Assembly: GCA_963844115.1 (NCBI GenBank) | Contig: CAWJNN010000054.1 | Location: 1 to 64,000 of the forward strand | From: CS4-C045 sp963844115 | Lineage (GTDB): Bacteria > Planctomycetota > Planctomycetia > Pirellulales > UBA7805 | Reading direction: 5' to 3' | DNA: 64,000 nucleotides | In this document: positions 56,342-64,000 of the stretch, piece by piece | Position numbering within the stretch: the stretch's first letter is position 1 | Layout: each line of letters begins with the position of its first letter | Position numbers and translations under genes: made by a program | Notes under the pieces: model-generated | The model's database searches: none | Seen by the model: only the letters and a program-made list of their open reading frames with translations | What the model was told of the DNA's origin: nothing

Positions 56342-58327
56342 ATGACATGGGTGTCCGTTTCTGCTTGTCGTAATACTTCTACTGCCTGCCCGTCTTTGCG
56401 AACGTTCATTATCGGATCGTTGTTGAGCCTGTTCGCCGGCTCCTTGACCAACGCGGCACCGCCAACGGCACAATCAGCGCTTCAGCTGGTGCCCACCCAG
56501 CGTGGGGTACCCTACGATCGACCGACGGCAGACGACGCGAATCGATGCCGTGTGGAGACTATCCAGGCATCCTCCTCGGCGGGCTGGATTGTTCAGGATC
56601 CAAATGGCAAAGTGCTGAGACGATTCGTCGACAGCAACAAGGACAACATCGTCGATCAATGGTGTTACTTTCAGGACGGTGTTGAAACCTATCGCGACAT
56701 CGATTCGGACTTCGATCGTAAGGCTGACCAGTATCGTTGGCTGAATACCGGCGGCAGTCGCTGGGGCATGGATACCGACGAGGACGGCAGCATCGACCAC
56801 TGGAAATCAATTTCCGCTCAGGAAGTCAGTTACGAAATCGTCAACGCAATAGTGACCCGCGATGCCGATCGTTTTGAGCGTCTGCTGTTGAACTCCAGGG
56901 AACTAGAGCAACTAGGTCTGGGCGACGAGAAAGCAAAGGCCTTGCAGACGAAATTGAGCAATGCCAAGGGAGCCTTCCACAGCCTCGTTACCAGTAAATC
57001 AACGATCAGCGACGAGACCAAGTGGGTTCACTTTTCGGCTTCCCAGCCAGGCCTTGTCCCGGCGGGAACCGAGGGAATGCAACGTGATCTGACGGTGTAC
57101 GAAAATGTCGTCGCCATGGTGGAAACCGCGGGCAAGGCGGACGTCGTCCAAATTGGCACGCTGGTGCGCGTTGGTGACGTGTGGCGAGTGATCGATGCCC
57201 CCTCCATCCCCTCGCCGGGTGGTACCTCCACCGTCGGCAATTTCTTCTTTCAAAACCAACAAGTTGCCGACAATTCTGCGGCTGCCGAGCAGTCGGATGT
57301 GGTGAGCGATGAAATGCAGAATCTGTTGAGCGAGTTGGAAACATTCCAGCGTACGCCGCCGCCCAGCGAACCGGAAGTGCGCGCCGCCTATTACGAAAAA
57401 ATGGCGAATCTGCTGGAACGATTGGTCGTGATCGCGCCCGACCGACAACAGCAGACGTCGTGGCTGAAGCAGCTGGCGGACAACGTTGGGGCCGCTGTCC
57501 AGACAGGCGACTTTCCCCAAGGTGTCGAACGACTTGAAGGGTTGGAAAAAAAGCTGATTCAAGCCAAAGCGGCCGAGACGGTAATCTCCTATGTCGCCTA
57601 TCGACGCTTGTTGGCAGCCTATAGCCGTGACATGCAGGGCAAGAAGGCCGACTTTCCTAAAATTCAAAAGCGGTGGCTCGGTGAACTGGAGACCTTCGTC
57701 GAACAGTACCCGAAGGCGGAAGATGCGCCGGAATCGCTGATGCAGCTGGCAATGGCGCAAGAATTCGCCGGCGAAGAGGACGAAGCCAAGACCTGGTACG
57801 CCAAGATCGTTGCCGATTTTCCCGGTACCTCCCAGGCGAAAAAGGCGGTGGGCGCTAAACGGCGTCTCGATTCCGTCGGCCAGGTACTTTCCTTGAAGGG
57901 CACGAGCCTGAAGGGTGAAACGATCGACGTCGGTAGCTTGAAGGGCAGTGTCGTCTTGATTCAGTTCTGGGCAACATGGTGTGAACCTTGCAAACGGGAT
58001 ATGGAAGAACTGAGCGATCTCATCGCGAAGTACGGACGAAGCGGCTTCACGGTCGTCGGCGTTAACGTTGATCAGGATCGCAGCGCGGCGATCGCCTTCG
58101 CCGGCCAATACCGAATGGCATGGCCGAACATCCACGAAGCGGGCGGCCTGGATAGCCGGCCAGCAATCGAACTGGGCGTGTTGACCCTGCCCACCATGAT
58201 CCTGTTGGATACCAGCGGTAAAGTCGTTGACCGCAACATCCATATCACGGAGTTGGAAGACGAACTGAAAGGGCATATCAAGACGGTGCGCAATCCTGCG
58301 AGGCGTGTGGGAGCACCGCCGCGATGA
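56342..58327 (+). CDS. Secreted protein with C-terminal TlpA/ResA-like thioredoxin domain
   Basis: The 661-residue protein has an export signal (about 20-40, ending 'LTNA'). Near residues 95-160 lie three Asp-rich, EF-hand-like or thrombospondin-3-like stretches ('DSNKDNIVDQW', 'DSDFDRKADQY', 'DTDEDGSIDHW'). A helical middle with TPR-like segments follows ('YPKAEDAPESLMQLAMAQEFAGEEDEAKTWYAKIV'). The thioredoxin-like domain (about 515-650) has 'VVLIQFWATWCEPCK' with the C-x-x-C pair at Cys547/Cys550 and the cis-Pro in 'TLPTMILLD'. It is likely an envelope thiol-disulfide reductase. The start lies 157 bp from the rRNA promoter, divergent. The first ATG and one a few codons later are both possible. 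Confidence 0.88.
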   Translation: MTWVSVSACRNTSTACPSLRTFIIGSLLSLFAGSLTNAAPPTAQSALQLVPTQRGVPYDRPTADDANRCRVETIQASSSAGWIVQDPNGKVLRRFVDSNKDNIVDQWCYFQDGVETYRDIDSDFDRKADQYRWLNTGGSRWGMDTDEDGSIDHWKSISAQEVSYEIVNAIVTRDADRFERLLLNSRELEQLGLGDEKAKALQTKLSNAKGAFHSLVTSKSTISDETKWVHFSASQPGLVPAGTEGMQRDLTVYENVVAMVETAGKADVVQIGTLVRVGDVWRVIDAPSIPSPGGTSTVGNFFFQNQQVADNSAAAEQSDVVSDEMQNLLSELETFQRTPPPSEPEVRAAYYEKMANLLERLVVIAPDRQQQTSWLKQLADNVGAAVQTGDFPQGVERLEGLEKKLIQAKAAETVISYVAYRRLLAAYSRDMQGKKADFPKIQKRWLGELETFVEQYPKAEDAPESLMQLAMAQEFAGEEDEAKTWYAKIVADFPGTSQAKKAVGAKRRLDSVGQVLSLKGTSLKGETIDVGSLKGSVVLIQFWATWCEPCKRDMEELSDLIAKYGRSGFTVVGVNVDQDRSAAIAFAGQYRMAWPNIHEAGGLDSRPAIELGVLTLPTMILLDTSGKVVDRNIHITELEDELKGHIKTVRNPARRVGAPPR

Positions 58328-58341
58328 CGATCTGCTTGTCA

Positions 58342-58527
<186 letters not shown>

Positions 58528-58863
58528 AGAACGAGCGCCTCGATATCCCGGCTCTCATCTTCTGGCATCACTCATCTCGTACCGCGCTTCCTGTAACTCG
58601 CACCGCGCATCTCCTTCCCCGCGATTGGCGGTACTTGTGCGCGGAGCGTTTGTAGTAACTTCAAGGGAGTGTAGTTAGGAAAACTTTGCGGCCTGTGGTG
58701 TCGTTGCTGGCGCACCACAAAAATCGATCCCAAAAAGACGCTGAATAACGCATCAACGCAAATTAATCGCCAGGCCTGTCCGGCGAACCGAACTTTTGGC
58801 ACGCGACTCGCATTCACCCCTCCTCCGTTGGAATGAATTCGCAACCCAAGGATAAGGAAAGCG
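58528..58863. other. Intergenic stretch after the heptamer array
   Basis: The open frames are short and lack ribosome sites. Nothing recognisable is seen apart from the ribosome site of the next gene (AAGGA at about 58855). Confidence 0.5.
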
Positions 58864-59139
58864 ATGGATACAGGTTGTTGTTTGCTGGCAGCAGTGCAAG
58901 TTCTGGGGCTCGCGGGGGCCGTGATAGCGAGAGCCGGTGAAAACTCATCGCGGCACGCTGTCTGTTTCGTTCTATTTCTGAGTTCTCTGTTTGGCGTGAG
59001 TGCAACTGCCATGATCTGCTTGTGGCTTCCCTGCGGAATGGGAACGATGTCAGGGTTTACGATCGGCCTGATGTTGTTGGCCACGACCTGCGACTTCGGG
59101 CCGTCCGCCGCTGGCTCGTCTCATCACGCTGGTATGTAG
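58864..59139 (+). CDS. Small membrane protein, unknown function
   Basis: The 91-residue, Cys- and Met-rich protein has about three hydrophobic segments ('CCLLAAVQVLGLAGAVIA', 'AVCFVLFLSSLFGVSATAMICLW', 'GFTIGLMLLATTC') and a polar tail. An AAGGA ribosome site precedes the ATG by about 6 bases. The stop is at the edge of a REP-like palindrome. No family is recognised. Confidence 0.5.
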   Translation: MDTGCCLLAAVQVLGLAGAVIARAGENSSRHAVCFVLFLSSLFGVSATAMICLWLPCGMGTMSGFTIGLMLLATTCDFGPSAAGSSHHAGM

Positions 59140-59200
59140 AACGGAACTTGTTCCGTTTCCCTCTACCTGGTCGAACGTAAACGGAACAAGTTCCGTTCGA
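59136..59200. repeat. REP-like palindrome (ACGGAACTTGTTCCGTTT)
   Basis: Two perfect 18-bp arms (59141-59158 and 59179-59196) face each other around a 20-base loop. Each arm is itself nearly palindromic (ACGGAAC..GTTCCGT). It lies directly after the small membrane protein gene. Confidence 0.88.
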
Positions 59201-59517
59201 CAAGGCAGCACTCGTTGGCCCCGATAGCACTGCATAAGCCGATAGGAATATCGTCAAAATTGAAAAAAGGTTCCCAGTCCACCCAAGGTGGCAACCGAAG
59301 TCTATAGTCAGACGCACGAATCGCCAGAATTGAAGAGCGCCCGGGGGGGACTCGAAAACGGCGGTAAACGAGAACTGTCGCGCTACGTTTCTCGAATTCC
59401 CTCCCTGCTACTCACTGTGGCGACGTGAAGACTGCATCGCAATAGAACGGCACGCGGTTTTTTCCAGTTACGGTAACCGCAGTCGCCGCTTGGAATCTGA
59501 ATCAACGAAGGAGGGAC

Positions 59518-60225
59518 ATGATGCGACCAAGCATTGCTAGCCTGTTGTTATCGGCTATTGTCTGCACCGCGGTCGCCTCGCCGACATCGGCTGACGATCG
59601 CAAGATTGCTTCTCAGATCGCGGAAGTCATGCGGGTTTCCGGTGCCATGAAGAAGTATGACGTTGGGATCAAGTACTCGAACGGTACGGCCTGGCTACGA
59701 GGTCGTGTGGCGGACCAAAGACAGGCCGACACGGCGGTCCAGATCGCCAGGGCGTCACCGCACGTGCAGAACGTTGTCAATCAGCTGGCCGTCTCGAATC
59801 CTTCGGGTGGCTCGTCGAGCGGAAATCAAGTTGCGTTGACGGCAGCTGCTACACCTATGCAGACACAACGCGCGTCACCCATTCCGTTCAGTGGCAGTAC
59901 GTTGCCGGGAAGTCCTCAGCAGATGATTCGTCCGGTTGCCGGCTATGCTGGCGCACCTGGCGGACCGCAGCCGGCGTTTGTTCCTGGTACGGGCGGTGGT
60001 GTTGCGCCGGCAGCCTATGACCAGCCGTCGTTACCCGGTTACGCATGGCCTAGTTACGCGGCCTATCCAAACTACTCGGCGCTGACTTATCCAAAGCAGT
60101 ATTCGCCCACGGCCTGGCCGTACATCGGCCCGTTCTATCCGTATCCTCAGGTACCTTTGGGCTGGCGTAAGGTCTCGCTGGAATGGGATGACGGCTGGTG
60201 GTTCCTGGACTTCCAAGACCATTAG
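59518..60225 (+). CDS. Secreted BON-domain protein
   Basis: A signal peptide (about 1-25, ending 'TSA') is followed by a BON domain ('DRKIASQIAEVMRVSGAMKKYDVGIKYSNGTAWLRGRVADQRQADTAVQIARASPHVQNVVNQL', about 27-90). A Pro/Gly/Tyr-rich middle follows, and the C-terminal block 'YPYPQVPLGWRKVSLEWDDGWWFLDFQD' has the look of a conserved planctomycete motif. BON domains bind phospholipid or other membranes. The ribosome site AGGAGGG directly precedes the first of two ATGs. A terminator follows. Confidence 0.85.
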   Translation: MMRPSIASLLLSAIVCTAVASPTSADDRKIASQIAEVMRVSGAMKKYDVGIKYSNGTAWLRGRVADQRQADTAVQIARASPHVQNVVNQLAVSNPSGGSSSGNQVALTAAATPMQTQRASPIPFSGSTLPGSPQQMIRPVAGYAGAPGGPQPAFVPGTGGGVAPAAYDQPSLPGYAWPSYAAYPNYSALTYPKQYSPTAWPYIGPFYPYPQVPLGWRKVSLEWDDGWWFLDFQDH

Positions 60226-60252
60226 TCGCACACGAACCGTACGACCAGCTAT

Positions 60253-60292
60253 CAACCCCCCTGACGGTGATGAGCCGTTTGGGGGGTTTTTT
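60253..60292 (+). terminator. Terminator of the BON-domain gene
   Basis: An 8-bp stem AACCCCCC/GGGGGGTT with an inner ACGG/CCGT pair is followed by TTTTTT. It lies 27 bp past the stop. Confidence 0.88.
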
Positions 60293-60360
60293 GATTGCGG
60301 ATTGCGGATTGCGGATTGCGGATTGGGGATTGGGGATTGGGGATTGGAAATTGGATGCGG
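60293..60360. repeat. Heptamer repeat (GGATTGC / GGATTGG)
   Basis: About nine 7-bp units start right after the terminator T-run. It is of the same family as the repeats at 55951, 58342 and 60408. Confidence 0.9.
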
Positions 60361-60407
60361 TCGAACCCGTTTACACGACAGATCTGACCGATCCGTGCTG
60401 TCGATCT

Positions 60408-60533
60408 CGCAACCCGAATCCCGTATCGCGAACCCCGAATCCCGTATCCCGCACCCCAAATCCCGCAACCCGAATCCCGTATCCCGCACCCCGCATCGCG
60501 AACCCCGCACCCCGAAACCCGGATTATCGGAAA
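60408..60533. repeat. Heptamer repeat, C-rich on the plus strand (AATCCCG / TATCCCG / CACCCCG)
   Basis: About 17 imperfect 7-8-bp units. The orientation is opposite to the array at 58342. No gene is seen between 60293 and 60638 other than these repeats. Confidence 0.9.
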
Positions 60534-60638
60534 AACCCGCAAGTCTCTCCCAGATTAACACGATAACTAGGCGTAGCGACTTAGGTGGTCGCACTACGTG
60601 CATCATCAAGTTCGGGTCTTTGATCCGAGGGGGCCGTA

Positions 60639-61211
60639 ATGTCCTTTAGTTCTCGCTCGTTTGTGCTGTGCATCCTCGCTGGCCTGGTGCTATCGACTAG
60701 CTCCGGTTGCTTTCTCGGGAAAAACGCCTTTCTAGGCTTCGCTGCGATTCCGATTCCGATATCGCCTTGGTTGCAAGACCATTACGAAGACGTGGCCTGG
60801 GAAAAGGAACGATACGGTCGATCTCCCATTCTGGGTCCGTTGACCGCGGATGGTCCTGATTTCGGCATGGATGAACCGAGTGACGATCAGGTGTTTCGCA
60901 AGCTGGTGGAGATCAAACGGGTCGAAGGCAACTGGCCCATGTTGCACGAGGTTCAATTGAACGACGTGCGAATCTTCAAGGAAAAATGCGCGGACTACAT
61001 TGATCCACCTCGACACTATCCCCTGGTTGGTCCCGCTCAGCTGCATCATGTGCATTGGAAGTGCACACTCTATTACAGTCGTAAGACACGCGTGGGCTGG
61101 CCGGTGCCACACACGATCACGGATCAAGACTCCGCCGAAGTGATCTACATTGATAAAAACCACCTGCACATGGTCGGCAACGTCGATACTGGCAAAGGCG
61201 CGAACTTCTAA
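60639..61211 (+). CDS. Lipoprotein of unknown function
   Basis: The 190-residue protein has a signal peptide with lipobox 'LSTSSGC' (Cys24), followed by a soluble domain with 'PWLQDHYEDVAWEKERYGRSPIL' and, at the C-terminus, 'LVGPAQLHHVHWKCTLYYSRKT' and 'DSAEVIYIDKNHLHMVG'. I cannot name a family. The rich aromatic/His content resembles a planctomycete-specific group. It is probably anchored to a membrane. It is followed by the TPR gene after about 190 bp. Confidence 0.75.
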   Translation: MSFSSRSFVLCILAGLVLSTSSGCFLGKNAFLGFAAIPIPISPWLQDHYEDVAWEKERYGRSPILGPLTADGPDFGMDEPSDDQVFRKLVEIKRVEGNWPMLHEVQLNDVRIFKEKCADYIDPPRHYPLVGPAQLHHVHWKCTLYYSRKTRVGWPVPHTITDQDSAEVIYIDKNHLHMVGNVDTGKGANF

Positions 61212-61240
61212 CGGGCTGGTTACGTAATTACCACCATCGG

Positions 61241-61402
61241 ATGGTTGAAATGCTGGCGTCGCCACGGTGCCAGCGGCCAGTCGATCGTCGTCGATGGTGT
61301 ATTCTGGCGGCGGTCGTAAGGGCGACGTTGCCAGCATCCTGCCTGATGGTGGTGTTGGCGCCGGCAGACACGAGCCCGATCGCTAGCGGAAATCAAGGAT
61401 GA
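61241..61402 (+). CDS. Possible 53-residue peptide coupled to the TPR gene
   Basis: An ATG at 61241 opens a 53-codon frame with a signal-like stretch ('RRWCILAAVVRATLPASCLMVVLAPA') whose TGA overlaps the ATG of the next gene (ATGATG). The overlap and the hydrophobic core are suggestive. No ribosome site is clear and there is no known relative, so it may be chance. Confidence 0.3.
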   Translation: MVEMLASPRCQRPVDRRRWCILAAVVRATLPASCLMVVLAPADTSPIASGNQG

Positions 61403-63666
61403 TGCGTACCGCCAGGTTGATTCTGATATCACTGCTATTCGCCATCGGGACGCAAGCGGCAGATGCCGCCGGTGGCGATGACCAGTTCTCACTGGCAGCC
61501 AGCCATTACAGCGCGAAGCGTTGGCAGCTGGCTGAACAGGAATTCGCTGGGTTTGCACGGCAATATCCGGATCACCCGCGAGCAGGTGAGGCCTCGTTTT
61601 TTCTTGGCGAGTCGCTGGTTCAGCAAGGTCGATACGCCGATGCGCAGCAGCACTTCGCTCAGTTCTACGCCACGCATAAGAACCATCGGCTCGGCCGGCA
61701 AGCGTTGTTTCGGTTGGGGGAGACCGCTTATTTCGGCGGTCAGACCTCCGTTGCCCGCGAGACGCTGGACGGGTTCATCAAGCAACACCCGAAGGACGCC
61801 CTGGTTGCCTACGCACTTCCTTACCTGGCAGGGACCATGCTTGCCATGTCCGAGGGCGACGATCTACAGTCCAAGCAGCTGGCTGTCGAAGCCGAGCTGC
61901 TCTATCGCCGGTCGATGGATGAATTTCCTCAAGGTCCCCTGGGCCTGACGTCCCGGTTCGGCCTGGTGCGGGCTCAGCATCGACAAGGCAAGCTGGATGA
62001 GGCCGCGGTTGGCTACCAGGCACTGATCGATGCCACCGATGAATCAATTGCGATTCAGTCGACCTATTACCTGGCAACGATTCAGTTCAAAGCGAACGAG
62101 CTCGAACAGGCCGCTCGCCTTTTCCAAAACGTCATTGTTCGCGGCCCGGAGACGCGTTGGGCCACAGCGTGCCAAGGCCCCTTGGCAGTCTGCTACGCTC
62201 GTGCCGGTCAACACGAGCAGGCGCGACAGGCGTTCCAAAAGTGGCAAGACACCACGGAATCGACGGCGACCAGCGATGCGCTGATCTTTCATCTGGCCGA
62301 AGCGGCGTTGCAGCACGAGCAATGGGAATGGGCAGAACAACTCTTCGGGCAACTGACGGAGTCCAAGCAGACGGACCGTCGCGCGCAGGGGCTTTCTGGA
62401 GTGGCCTGGGCGAGGTACCGCAGTGAAAAGTACCAGGAGGCGTTGGCAGCATTTCGACAATTGGTTCGCGAATACCCGACCAATAACTTGGCGCAAGAAG
62501 CCGTCTACATGGAGGCGGTGCTGTTTGAGAAACTACAGCAACCCGATCAGGCCATCACGGCTTACACATCCTTGTTGGAAAAATACGCCGAACATCCACG
62601 CCGGCCCGACGCGCTCTACCGTACGGCGATGCTGCTGGAAGAAAATCAACAGCAGGCCGAGGCGATCGAATTGTATCGTCGACTGATCAGCGAACATGGC
62701 GCGGACTGGTCCCAAATCGATGTCGCCCTGTATCGATACGCGTGGTTGTTGCGTGATGCGGGGCAGGGGGAGCTAGCTGTTGAGCCATTTACGGTGCTGA
62801 ACAAGAATCATCGCGACAGCCAGTTTTGGCCGGACGCGACCTATCGCCTGGCGAGCGCCGCCTTGGAACAAGGTGATACGGCGACGGCACAGCAGCTGAT
62901 CGACGCGCTGGTGGCAGCCGAACCGCCGCCCGACATCTATGCCCATACCGTCTACCTGCAGGCCCGCATCGCCAGGTCCGCGAACGATTGGAAAACCGTC
63001 GAAGCGGTCTTTCATCGCCTGATTGAACAGGCGCCGAATAATCCGCTGAGACCGACGGCTGAATTCTGGTTGGCCGAGGCCGCCTACCAGCAAGACAACT
63101 TTGACGCGGCGGGCACACGATTCAAGGCGCTGGCCGCCCAGATGGAAACGCTCAGTGCAGGTTTGCGACCCGTGACGCTATTGCGTCAAGCTCAACTCCT
63201 TGCGCAACAACAGCGTTGGGAAGAAAGCCTGCAAATTGCGAGTCGCCTGGATTCGGATTTCGGCGATTTTCCGCAGCGCGCGGAACTCGACTACGTTGTT
63301 GGTCAGGCGATGGTTTCGCAAGCCAAATTCACCGAAGCCCGCACAGCGTTTTCGCGAGCCGCACCACGGGACGGCAGCAACAAGACCGAAACCGCGGCAA
63401 TGGCTCAATGGATGATTGGTGAAACCTACATGCACCAGGAAGACTTTGAGTCCGCGATGCGGGAGTATCTGCGGGTCGAGGCCTTGTACGCTTATCCTCA
63501 ATGGCAGGCGGTTGCTTTGCTGCAAGCCGCCAAGTGCAGTGAAAAGCTTAATCAGCCTCAACAGGCTGCTCAGTTGTATCAACAGATCTTGGACAAGTAT
63601 CCGGAATCCCAGGTGTCCCAGCAGGCCGCGAGTCGCTTGGGCAAGGCCGGGGCGGCAAGCCCGTAA
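61399..63666 (+). CDS. Secreted tetratricopeptide-repeat protein upstream of ExbB/TolQ
   Basis: The 755-residue protein has a signal peptide (about 1-22, ending 'ADA') and then TPR-type repeats throughout: 'AEQEFAGFARQYPDHPRAGEASFFLGESLVQQGRYADAQQHF', 'AEAALQHEQWEWAEQLFGQL', 'ALAAFRQLVREYPTNNLAQEAVYMEAVL', 'ALYRTAMLLEENQQQAEAIELYRRLI', ending 'QLYQQILDKYPESQVSQQAASRLGKAG'. The YPx4/P8-type spacing is like YbgF/BamD outer-membrane assembly proteins. The gene is followed by an ExbB/TolQ-type gene 30 bp on, the common planctomycete order of TPR + ExbB + ExbD, so it is probably part of a Tol/Exb energised envelope complex. Confidence 0.85.
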   Translation: MMRTARLILISLLFAIGTQAADAAGGDDQFSLAASHYSAKRWQLAEQEFAGFARQYPDHPRAGEASFFLGESLVQQGRYADAQQHFAQFYATHKNHRLGRQALFRLGETAYFGGQTSVARETLDGFIKQHPKDALVAYALPYLAGTMLAMSEGDDLQSKQLAVEAELLYRRSMDEFPQGPLGLTSRFGLVRAQHRQGKLDEAAVGYQALIDATDESIAIQSTYYLATIQFKANELEQAARLFQNVIVRGPETRWATACQGPLAVCYARAGQHEQARQAFQKWQDTTESTATSDALIFHLAEAALQHEQWEWAEQLFGQLTESKQTDRRAQGLSGVAWARYRSEKYQEALAAFRQLVREYPTNNLAQEAVYMEAVLFEKLQQPDQAITAYTSLLEKYAEHPRRPDALYRTAMLLEENQQQAEAIELYRRLISEHGADWSQIDVALYRYAWLLRDAGQGELAVEPFTVLNKNHRDSQFWPDATYRLASAALEQGDTATAQQLIDALVAAEPPPDIYAHTVYLQARIARSANDWKTVEAVFHRLIEQAPNNPLRPTAEFWLAEAAYQQDNFDAAGTRFKALAAQMETLSAGLRPVTLLRQAQLLAQQQRWEESLQIASRLDSDFGDFPQRAELDYVVGQAMVSQAKFTEARTAFSRAAPRDGSNKTETAAMAQWMIGETYMHQEDFESAMREYLRVEALYAYPQWQAVALLQAAKCSEKLNQPQQAAQLYQQILDKYPESQVSQQAASRLGKAGAASP

Positions 63667-63696
63667 ATTGCTTGCCGTGAAAGTGAGTATCAAATC

Positions 63697-64000
63697 ATGA
63701 AATCCAGGCGTATTTCTCGATGGTGCGTTTTCGGTGGCATGTGCCTCGGCGTCGTCATGCTATCGATATCTGTATCGAAACTGCATGCCGCCAATGAAAC
63801 CGAACCAGCGGGCGACGCCTCGCCTGTCGGAAAGGCGACGTCGGCCGCAGCCGAGGCCGGCAGTAACGCCGCGGCGATCGCCGAGCGTAATCTAATTCAT
63901 ATTGTCCGTCAGGGCGGTCCGCTGATGGTGCCGATCCTGATATGTTCATTCATTCTGGTGCTCTTCACCTTCGAACGACTGCTGAGCCTGCGCCGCGGTC
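63697..64000 (+). CDS. MotA/TolQ/ExbB proton-channel family protein (partial, runs off the window)
   Basis: An ATG at 63697, 30 bp after the TPR stop, opens a frame to the window edge. A signal-like helix ('WCVFGGMCLGVVMLSISVS') and an Ala/Glu-rich linker lead to 'HIVRQGGPLMVPILICSFILVLFTFERLLSLRR', the first transmembrane helix of TolQ/ExbB proteins ('GG.LM.PIL..S......ERL..LRR'). The rest of the channel, with the conserved Pro and Thr residues in helices 2 and 3, lies beyond the window. Confidence 0.85.
   Translation, partial: MKSRRISRWCVFGGMCLGVVMLSISVSKLHAANETEPAGDASPVGKATSAAAEAGSNAAAIAERNLIHIVRQGGPLMVPILICSFILVLFTFERLLSLRRG

Overview
This window looks like chromosomal DNA of a planctomycete, probably of the Pirellulales/Rhodopirellula type. 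The evidence is the 2775-codon surface protein with the LEPR-x-LL N-terminal motif, the ECF sigma plus FecR/LamG pair, DUF1573, NPCBM and BatA/VWA proteins in long same-strand runs, a Hanks kinase with a single C-terminal anchor, and a 23S-5S rRNA unit without a 16S gene beside it. Species cannot be named from sequence alone.

Layout. 1-973: terminator of an outside gene and a TVP38/DedA-type membrane protein. 987-25787: a nearly gapless minus-strand block of about 25 kb. Read in the direction of transcription it holds a TPR/PQQ-propeller protein, a prenyltransferase/squalene-oxidase-repeat protein, MoxR, DUF58, BatA-VWA, a second VWA protein, a coiled-coil membrane protein, a GQ-repeat secreted protein, a secreted helical protein, an NPCBM protein, an intact HtrA protease, two catalytically dead HtrA relatives (one fused to a dead alpha/beta-hydrolase) and a small membrane protein. 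MoxR + DUF58 + VWA is the classic Bat-like core; the rest look like envelope partners. 26275-29376: HU protein, tandem repeats, tRNA-Phe, Ser/Thr kinase, RluA-type pseudouridine synthase. 29598-31869: Maf, a frameshifted REP-associated transposase between two matching palindromes, and a PhyH dioxygenase. 32243-37234: a small transcription unit, DUF1573, small membrane protein, truncated radical-SAM protein, transglutaminase-like protein, LysR regulator.

37254-40756 is the most distinctive locus: a PspF-like sigma-54 activator with a degenerate receiver domain, divergent from a canonical -24/-12 promoter that reads into a small membrane protein and an SPFH lipoprotein, followed after a terminator by two tiny paralogous membrane proteins. 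It resembles a phage-shock or membrane-stress circuit but has different effectors.

41020-51867: the giant double-amylase protein, then an ECF sigma and its FecR/LamG partner. 52001-56185: promoter, tRNA-Ile, tRNA-Ala, 23S, 5S and terminator, all on the minus strand, with no 16S in the window. 56342-64000: thioredoxin-like protein, heptamer repeats, small membrane protein, BON protein, lipoprotein, TPR protein and the start of an ExbB/TolQ gene.

At least eight clear single-protein families are split into two or three overlapping frames (MoxR, cyclase-repeat, PQQ, DUF4175-like, DUF1573, FecR twice, RAYT, probably the amylase N-terminus and one HtrA relative). That many in essential-looking genes points to small indels in the assembly, though some may be real. 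Fragments are listed separately below, with the joint given.
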